Source: Tellurirhabdus rosea (GTDB taxonomy: Bacteria; Bacteroidota; Bacteroidia; Cytophagales; Spirosomataceae). From it: 64,000 bases of DNA. Position numbers and translations under genes: made by a program. The stretch is from the NCBI RefSeq assembly GCF_026278345.1, contig NZ_CP111085.1:4226501-4290500 (forward strand), in the 5' to 3' direction. A model generated the notes under the pieces. The model made no database searches. It was not told the origin of the DNA and saw only the letters and a list, made by a program, of their open reading frames with translations. Below, piece by piece: positions 22,969 through 27,770 of the stretch (positions are counted from its first letter, which is position 1; the number at the start of each line of letters is the position of its first letter).

Positions 22969-23421
22969 TCAGGCCGCTTCCTCCCGGTAGGGGAATACGT
23001 CCAGTATTTTGGTCTTGACTACGTCTTCGATTTCGATTGGGATCAGCATGGTCTTTAGGCTGTCCTGAATGCGCTCGTAAGCCTCTTTGGCGTTCTGGGC
23101 GTTGACGAGCATTGAATTTACGATTCGCCTTTGGCGGCCGCGATCGTCTTCCGTCAGGTAGACGACTTTGCATTTGAACCAGGCGTCGCCGGTGTCGTGG
23201 CAGAAGACATCTGCCAGGCGAACCGGGCTGATGTTCTTGACGGAGAAGTTGGGCGTGTTGGTGGCCACTTCTTTGTAAAGCCGGGCTTCGGCCTCGGTGT
23301 AGGAGACAGCATCAATCAGGTACTGCTCCGTAATCGTCTTCAGCTTGATCTGGTCGCCACGTTTGTCGGTGACGATCTCTTCGCGCTGGTACTGGATGGT
23401 TCCTTTGTGCCAGGTCGGCAT
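22969..23421 (-). CDS. DUF4494-like phage protein
   Basis: A 150-residue protein with the start (MPTWHKGTIQYQREE), central TEQYLIDAVSYTEAEAR and acidic C-terminus that I associate with DUF4494, a family widespread in Bacteroidota phages and without known function. It lies between tRNA-like RNAs 1 and 2, which suggests it is co-transcribed with them. There is no enzyme motif. Confidence 0.75.
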   Translation of the reverse strand: MPTWHKGTIQYQREEIVTDKRGDQIKLKTITEQYLIDAVSYTEAEARLYKEVATNTPNFSVKNISPVRLADVFCHDTGDAWFKCKVVYLTEDDRGRQRRIVNSMLVNAQNAKEAYERIQDSLKTMLIPIEIEDVVKTKILDVFPYREEAA

Positions 23422-23465
23422 GTCTTTGATGTTTAGGATTCAGTTTAATGGACTTCTGACCTTTG

Positions 23466-23570
23466 CGCCCGGAGCAGGGGTCGAACCTGCATTTTCGGCG
23501 GTTACCAGTCCCATAGCTTAGCCGGTCTATTGTGCTGGTGCCGCTGTCTTACCCTTAGACGATTCCGGCG
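23466..23570 (-). tRNA. tRNA-like RNA 2 (105 nt, extended anticodon arm)
   Basis: On the minus strand CGCCGGA pairs with TCCGG-CG (one bulged G) as acceptor. A D arm GTC-TAAGGGTAA-GAC with the GG pair follows, and the T arm is perfect (GCAGG-TTCGACC-CCTGC). In place of a 17-nt anticodon arm there is a 47-nt rod: GCGG / CCGC, then ACCAG / CTGGT, then ATAG / CTAT. This equals about 30 nt inserted in the anticodon loop. No mature anticodon is evident and no CCA is encoded. Confidence 0.5.
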
Positions 23571-23582
23571 TTTGATAAAAGC

Positions 23583-23756
23583 TGCCGACCCGGATACCAG
23601 GTCGGCAGACCCCCACAGTATGTTTTCGTTAATGGTTTGCAAGGCTTCCGGCCTGATTCGCGTCGGGCCGGAAGACCCAGTAGGTATTTTATGAAAGAAA
23701 ATAATTCGCTTTGGCTTCAAAACTGCCGGTCCAGAGGCCAGACCGGCAGTCGGTAC
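23583..23756 (-). other. Three hairpins with 9-bp stems between tRNA-like RNAs 2 and 3
   Basis: CTGCCGACC / GGTCGGCAG (23583-23609, 9-nt loop), CTTCCGGCC / GGCCGGAAG (23648-23677, 12-nt loop) and CTGCCGGTC / GACCGGCAG (23730-23756, 9-nt loop) are all perfect. Stems differ between copies while the form is the same, which suggests selection on structure. No T runs follow. No convincing gene lies in 23571-23800. Confidence 0.6.
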
Positions 23757-23800
23757 CCACCGTAACTTGTACTTTTCGGAAACACATACCTCTCTGCTCG

Positions 23801-23863
23801 CGATGCCACCCGGACTCGAACCGGGTCTCAGCCTTGCGGCTGCGCGTCCTGACGCCTGGCACC
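23801..23863 (-). tRNA. tRNA-like RNA 3 (63 nt, tetraloop in place of anticodon loop)
   Basis: On the minus strand the acceptor GGTGCCA pairs with TGGCATC (one G-T wobble), and the T arm is perfect (CCCGG-TTCGAGT-CCGGG). The two internal arms are minimal: GCGT-CAGG-ACGC and CAGCC-GCAA-GGCTG, the latter closed by a GNRA tetraloop. With no 7-nt anticodon loop it cannot decode. It could be a charging or processing mimic, a decoy or a degenerate tRNA. Confidence 0.55.
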
Positions 23864-23899
23864 CAGGGCGGTCGGCTCGTAAGCGTTCCGGCCCATCTA

Positions 23900-24106
23900 T
23901 TACCCCTCCCCAGGAGTTCCTTTGGGCTGCGGTCCTGCCATTTTGAAGGCGTAGACCAGCAGATCCATTATCTTATTGAGCTCGCTAACCTGACCAGCCA
24001 GCCGTGGGTCGGGCTGCTTGTTTCGCATAAGTTCAGCTTCACGCTCCAGCTTCATTTCTTTAGCCTTGTCGTAGAGCTGGCGAAAGGTCGGCGAAGTGGC
24101 AAACAT
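23900..24106 (-). CDS. Small hypothetical early protein
   Basis: A 68-residue charged helical protein (YDKAKEMKLEREAELMRNKQ) with a Pro/Gly-rich end. It lies first upstream of tRNA-like RNA 3 in the minus-strand early operon. The function is unknown. Confidence 0.55.
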   Translation of the reverse strand: MFATSPTFRQLYDKAKEMKLEREAELMRNKQPDPRLAGQVSELNKIMDLLVYAFKMAGPQPKGTPGEG

Positions 24107-24108
24107 GG

Positions 24109-24360
24109 CTACCGGCCCGGAAAGGGTTGTACTTCCTGCAGGTATTCCTCGAGCGCCATGTTGCGATGGTATCGCAGGACCACGGTGGCCAGGGCGTACA
24201 GCGCGCGCAGCAGGCGGGGGAGCTTGCGGAAACGGCGCAGGCGCTGTTCGAAGGAGACGTAATGGTCGGCGAAGGTGGAAGCCTGAAAGTGGGCTTCGTA
24301 GGAGGCCAGCATCTGGTCGATGTCCTGGCGATTGCTGATGGTCAGGATGCTCTTTTTCAT
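24109..24360 (-). CDS. Small hypothetical basic early protein
   Basis: An 83-residue Arg/Leu-rich helical protein (RLRRFRKLPRLLRALYALA). The ATG overlaps the previous stop by 4 bp. The basic helix might contact nucleic acid or membrane; there is no family match. Confidence 0.55.
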   Translation of the reverse strand: MKKSILTISNRQDIDQMLASYEAHFQASTFADHYVSFEQRLRRFRKLPRLLRALYALATVVLRYHRNMALEEYLQEVQPFPGR

Positions 24361-24635
24361 GCGGCAGCGGTGTGGAGTTTGCTGGCCACGTGCCAGGGCA
24401 TGCAGCGGAATGAATGCAGGAATGAATACTGACGGCGTATCGCTTTCAGGCGCTCTTCCTGCTGGTGGGAAGGCTTGCAGAGCTGACGGGCAAGAATAAC
24501 CTGCTTCTGAACAGAGTCGAGCAGAGATTTGGCCAGCTCGTAGGCTTCCTCGATTTCCAACTTAGTCATAGACCGAAAGTCGTATTCGGTCATCGACAGC
24601 AGGTCGGTTTCGGTCATTTTAACGGTAGTAATCAT
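24357..24635 (-). CDS. Small hypothetical early protein
   Basis: A 92-residue helical protein with an acidic N-terminus carrying repeated SMTE-type motifs (MTETDLLSMTEYDFRSMTK) and a Cys/His-containing C-terminus. It is coupled to the following gene by an ATGA overlap. The function is unknown. Confidence 0.55.
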   Translation of the reverse strand: MITTVKMTETDLLSMTEYDFRSMTKLEIEEAYELAKSLLDSVQKQVILARQLCKPSHQQEERLKAIRRQYSFLHSFRCMPWHVASKLHTAAA

Positions 24636-24656
24636 ATAGGAATAGATAGGACTTGA

Positions 24657-24773
24657 TTACTTCTTAAAGATTCTCCGCCAAGTGTGCCGCAGCTGGATGT
24701 TCCAGATGACCTTCAGCACGAGCAGTAACAGGTACGTGCTGCTGACACAGAAGGCGAGAATAAAGGGGTTCAT
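24657..24773 (-). CDS. Tiny membrane protein
   Basis: A 38-residue protein from ATG 24773 (MNPFILAFCVSSTYLLLLVL), one transmembrane helix and then a basic tail (RHTWRRIFKK). It overlaps the upstream stop by 4 bp. Similar tiny membrane proteins in early phage operons often act in superinfection exclusion or on host membrane proteins; that role is inference. Confidence 0.5.
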   Translation of the reverse strand: MNPFILAFCVSSTYLLLLVLKVIWNIQLRHTWRRIFKK

Positions 24774-25084
24774 GCAGCCTGAAGCGTTTGTTCGGTTTCC
24801 TTGTAATGCTGGCGAACAATCCGGGCTATTTCGCGCTGGTGAACCTCCAGTGCTTTTTCTCCTCGAGCGGTGAAGAAGTCGAGTGATACGCCTAAACGGC
24901 GCATGAAGATTTGAGCGGCGCCAACGTCTGTTTTGTGCAGAGCGTAACCTGGCTTGCGGACGCGTTGGCGGTAATGTTCCCAAAGATCAGCAGCCTTAAG
25001 ATCGGCTTCGATCTCCTCTCTCTTAAGCTGGGCGATTTCCGCCGGCAGCAGGTTAAGCAACTTTTCGATGGGGTTCTCTTTCAT
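24770..25084 (-). CDS. First gene of the minus-strand early operon, hypothetical
   Basis: A 104-residue charged helical protein (MKENPIEKLLNLLPAEIAQL start, EIARIVRQHYKETEQ end). As the first gene after the divergent operator region it occupies the place of Cro-like or antirepressor genes. No helix-turn-helix is obvious, so no function is assigned. Confidence 0.6.
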   Translation of the reverse strand: MKENPIEKLLNLLPAEIAQLKREEIEADLKAADLWEHYRQRVRKPGYALHKTDVGAAQIFMRRLGVSLDFFTARGEKALEVHQREIARIVRQHYKETEQTLQAA

Positions 25085-25146
25085 AGGGGTGACAGCAGAA
25101 AAAAATTACCATTTGTGAACTTTTTCTTGAGTTCGTTAGTAAGTCT

Positions 25147-25177
25147 GATAGAATTATCTAACTTTGATAATGTTATC
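25147..25177 (+). promoter_or_regulatory. Tandem palindromic operators bracketing a -7 element
   Basis: GATAGAATTATC (25147-25158) and GATAATGTTATC (25166-25177) are two copies of one dyad, the second perfectly symmetric, spaced 19 bp. Between them TAACTTTG (25159-25166) matches the Bacteroidota -7 element for the plus-strand lipoprotein/repressor unit. Binding by the repressor at 25691 would give autoregulation. The rest of 25085-25277 is AT-rich and must also carry the minus-strand early promoter, which I cannot pick out. Confidence 0.6.
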
Positions 25178-25277
25178 TGTTGTGCAATTATATAGCAAAT
25201 GATTGAACATATCAAGCATTTTCTAAATAAATTACGCAATATTGATATAAATATCTCACTATCACCCACTTGTGACT

Positions 25278-25673
25278 ATGTTAATCCTAAGCAAAAGTTT
25301 GAAAAGAGTGACAGGTTTTAACGGGTCGTTCTTTAGTCTTGCTCTATCGGCTATAGCAATAACTATAGCTAGCTGTGCTACCGAAGGCAGCAAGGAGCAG
25401 GTGAAGGAGGTCCAGGAGCTAGCAGATGTAAATCCTTACTTAATGACTAAAAAAGACCTTGGAGCAGAATGGCCCTTAAATGGCGTTGATCAGGGTGTTG
25501 TTAAGTGTTTAGATGGTCGTGTTGTATTGGAAACCGATCAAGCAACTTATGCTCTAAATGGAACGGCTCAGTCAGTTGCTGAAGACGAGGGGTGGATTAA
25601 AGTCGATGAAATTCAAATTACGGGTAAGGATATTAGCCCTATGATTAAGAAGGGACTTGAACAGTGTGAGTAA
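25278..25673 (+). CDS. DUF2511 (YebY)-like lipoprotein, lysogenic accessory gene
   Basis: A 131-residue protein from ATG 25278; a GTG 6 bp earlier is possible. A signal peptide ends in the lipobox IASC, so the mature protein is a lipoprotein. The C-terminal half carries the DUF2511 pattern (GAEWPLNGVDQGVVKC, then TYALNGTA) with Cys residues that could form a disulfide. It is transcribed with the repressor 17 bp downstream and so is probably expressed in the lysogen. A change to the cell surface, such as exclusion of other phages, is a reasonable inference. Confidence 0.7.
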   Translation: MLILSKSLKRVTGFNGSFFSLALSAIAITIASCATEGSKEQVKEVQELADVNPYLMTKKDLGAEWPLNGVDQGVVKCLDGRVVLETDQATYALNGTAQSVAEDEGWIKVDEIQITGKDISPMIKKGLEQCE

Positions 25674-25690
25674 ACCATACCAATTGATAA

Positions 25691-26185
25691 ATGGAAAACA
25701 CAATTAACCAAAGACTCAATAGTTTGATCGAGGCATTAAAGATTTCTACAAAGGCTTTTGCAGAATCACTCGATAAGACGCCAACCGCAATTTATACGGT
25801 ACTGAATGGGCGTAACAAGCCTGGGTTTGATGTACTGGAGGGAATCTTGAAAATTTATCCGCAAGTAAATTCTGAGTGGCTACTTACTGGACATGGAGAG
25901 ATGTTTAAAGCATCTCAGCCTGTTCAAGAACCAGTAAATGAGTCGGCGGATTATTTACGGGAATATCTTAAACGTCTTGAAGAAAACTTTGCCAAGTTGT
26001 CGGACCAGTTAAATGTGAAGGATCGGCAAATAGAAGGTCTTCAGCGCATGCTGGAAAAGACACTGCTGGGAAAGTCTAGTGGTGTACACCAGAGCCAGAC
26101 TGGATCTAATGTTCGTAAGCATCCTTACTCAAAGGATGTTCGCGTATCTGCTGTTAAGGAGCAATCCGAGCAGCAGGCCGCTTAA
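25691..26185 (+). CDS. Prophage repressor (XRE/CI-like helix-turn-helix)
   Basis: A 164-residue DNA-binding protein. Residues 8-60 form an XRE helix-turn-helix (LKISTKAFAESLDKTPTAIY, then TVLNGRNKPGFDVLEGIL), followed by the SEWLLTGHGEMF stretch common in Bacteroidota phage repressors. A coiled coil follows (about 85-125) for multimerisation. No S24 peptidase domain is present, so induction would not be by self-cleavage. It is divergent from the early operon and linked to the operators at 25147-25177. Confidence 0.85.
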   Translation: MENTINQRLNSLIEALKISTKAFAESLDKTPTAIYTVLNGRNKPGFDVLEGILKIYPQVNSEWLLTGHGEMFKASQPVQEPVNESADYLREYLKRLEENFAKLSDQLNVKDRQIEGLQRMLEKTLLGKSSGVHQSQTGSNVRKHPYSKDVRVSAVKEQSEQQAA

Positions 26186-26189
26186 GAAA

Positions 26190-26212
26190 AAGAAGGCGAA
26201 ATCGCCTTTTTT
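26190..26212 (+). terminator. Terminator after the repressor gene
   Basis: The stem AAGGCG / CGCCTT with a 4-nt loop is followed by six T, just beyond the repressor stop. Confidence 0.8.
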
Positions 26213-26297
26213 CGGGCATTTGGGGTGCAGTTTGGGGTACACCGTACAGTTATGCACTGTACAAGGCTTAAAATTAGATACTTAGCACAGGGAGTAA

Positions 26298-26316
26298 GAA
26301 TCCCTACGAGTGCACT
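26298..26316 (+). other. Candidate right attachment site (tRNA 3'-end-like core)
   Basis: GAATCCCTACGAGTGCACT reads like the T-arm end and acceptor 3' strand of a tRNA, but no 5' part of a tRNA precedes it. A terminator follows 8 bp later, as after a tRNA gene. It lies where prophage gives way to host genes. A nearby dyad (GTACAGT-N5-ACTGTAC, 26244-26262) could be an integrase arm site. Prophages that enter tRNA 3' ends leave this arrangement. Confidence 0.4.
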
Positions 26317-26323
26317 GATTAGG

Positions 26324-26355
26324 AGCCGCTTAGCAATCGCTAAGCGGCTTTTTTG
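26324..26355 (+). terminator. Strong plus-strand terminator at the prophage/host boundary
   Basis: The 11-bp perfect stem AGCCGCTTAGC / GCTAAGCGGCT with a 4-nt loop is followed by a T run. Confidence 0.85.
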
Positions 26356-26473
26356 TTTCCGTTAATTATCTACAAACCGGCCGGAATGGATAGCTTTTGT
26401 ACCGGTATAGGCTGCCAGCGCCTTTGCACGGCGGCTACGGACAACCGGACTAAGTATTACCTTCGCGCTGGCG

Positions 26474-27463
26474 TTATTTACAATTGGAGTATGTGTAGGT
26501 AATTGTCTGAGAAGAGGGTGGAAAACTGCCATCCGCAGAAGTATTGGTATGCCTGAGACTGATGGGGTAACCTTGTGCATTGAGCTGGTACTGGGTTTGT
26601 GACTGACTGGTCTGACGACCCTGGTTATACTGAACGACTTTGACTTCCGGCAGGTCCCTCTTGCCGTACATTTCAATTCCAGGAAATCCTTTTCTGACCG
26701 GTTCAAAGCTCTTGACCGGAGTTGGTCCGTATTCAAAGGTGCTATAGAAATTAACGGTTCCATCCGGTCCAATGCTTTCAAATTTAACCCGGTATCCTTT
26801 AGCGTCGTAGATATGGCGGTAGCGATAATTTCCCGGTCCGCTTACCGCTTCGATCCGCCCGTTAGCGACTGTCATGGGATAGTCTGTCCCGCTAATTCGG
26901 GAAGAAGCGCTGGTCAATACCCCGTTGGTAAAGTTGTAGGTATCGACACTATACCCCCAATCATCGATGAACGTGGTTAGTCTGCCGGCAGCATTATAGA
27001 TGTACCGGGTAGATGACGAGGAGGTGTCCTGAGTTACCTGTGTATCAAGTACTAACGTGTAAATATTCATAAACTTCTGTTCTACAATGCGGCCGTTTTC
27101 GTATTTGTAGGTAGTCAAAACGTTAACCCGCTCGCTGGCCTGACCGGGGTTCGACACTATTTTGTGGACTAAAAGGTAGCCGTTGTTATCATATTCATAA
27201 GTTTCCTTCCCCGTCACGGTTACGCCCGTCGTGGTGGTTGAAGAAGTCACAAAGGAGGTTAATAGATTTTGCGCATTGTATTCGGCGGTAGTAACCACGG
27301 GCGTTCCCCCGTTGAAGGAGTTGGAAATTGTCTGCACCTTACAGGCGGGCTCTTCGGGAGAAACGCTGTCTTTGTCGGACTTACAGCTGAAAACAAGGGT
27401 CATAAGCAAGGCTACCGCCCAGATGACATAAGGAATTTGTCTTGAGGTTGTACGTAGTTTCAT
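26474..27463 (-). CDS. Secreted lipoprotein with YD-like repeats
   Basis: A 329-residue protein with a type II signal peptide (lipobox VFSC, residues 24-27), so anchored in a membrane facing the periplasm or outside. The mature part is made of beta-hairpin repeats such as YEYDNNGYLL, YKYENGRIVE, YIYNAAGRLT and HIYDAKGYRV. These resemble RHS/YD repeats, which build elongated beta structures. There is no enzymatic motif. It is the first host gene after the prophage and stands alone. Confidence 0.75.
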   Translation of the reverse strand: MKLRTTSRQIPYVIWAVALLMTLVFSCKSDKDSVSPEEPACKVQTISNSFNGGTPVVTTAEYNAQNLLTSFVTSSTTTTGVTVTGKETYEYDNNGYLLVHKIVSNPGQASERVNVLTTYKYENGRIVEQKFMNIYTLVLDTQVTQDTSSSSTRYIYNAAGRLTTFIDDWGYSVDTYNFTNGVLTSASSRISGTDYPMTVANGRIEAVSGPGNYRYRHIYDAKGYRVKFESIGPDGTVNFYSTFEYGPTPVKSFEPVRKGFPGIEMYGKRDLPEVKVVQYNQGRQTSQSQTQYQLNAQGYPISLRHTNTSADGSFPPSSQTITYTYSNCK

Positions 27464-27770
27464 GACCTAATTAGTTTTTGTTAAACGGATATAAGAGCAA
27501 AAGATGAATAGACAGTGATACCCTGGAGAAAGACTGATGGTGGGTCGCTGAGTGCAGAAGCGAAAAATAGACTTGTCCGTTGATAATCAAGTCTTTCTAA
27601 ATATATGTCTCCGGAAGTTACTACCGACTATGCTTTTTATTTATCGGTAACTTATCGGTGACTTGGTTATTTTCCGGGAAGGTCGCGCTGAAGCAGGTGC
27701 TCTTTTTGAAGGGAAATTTGACTACTTCTCCCATTTTCAGGAGATTGTCCACATTGGATTACGAAGCCCC
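27464..27770. other. Intergenic region
   Basis: No gene is supported. A near-direct repeat (TTATCGGTAAC / TTATCGGTGAC) lies around 27640-27663. The region is the 3' flank of the dnaE-like gene and the upstream region of the lipoprotein gene. Confidence 0.4.

Larger units (their letters stand above)
1..26316. mobile_element. Right portion of a tailed-phage prophage
   Basis: About 26 kb of tightly packed, overlapping minus-strand genes includes tape measure, portal-like, endolysin, spanin-like, amidoligase, initiator-like and early genes, with a divergent plus-strand repressor at the right end. The left boundary lies outside the window. The right boundary is placed at a tRNA-3'-end-like sequence near 26.30 kb, after which the genes are ordinary host genes. 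Integrase, terminase and major capsid genes were not found here and should lie to the left if the prophage is complete. The portal frameshift leaves open whether the prophage is functional. Confidence 0.85.

Noticed and set aside
23466-23570. A tRNA with a self-splicing intron
   Set aside because: The insert is about 30 nt, far too short for a group I or II intron, and bacteria are not known to have archaeal-type tRNA introns.
23502-23720. A 72-codon minus-strand frame across tRNA-like RNA 2 and a hairpin
   Set aside because: It reads through perfect stems and half of the tRNA-like RNA; the structural explanation is stronger than a coding one.
23583-23756. Possible CRISPR array (regular hairpins)
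   Set aside because: The stems differ in sequence from one another and the spacing is irregular, so there is no repeated unit with unique spacers.
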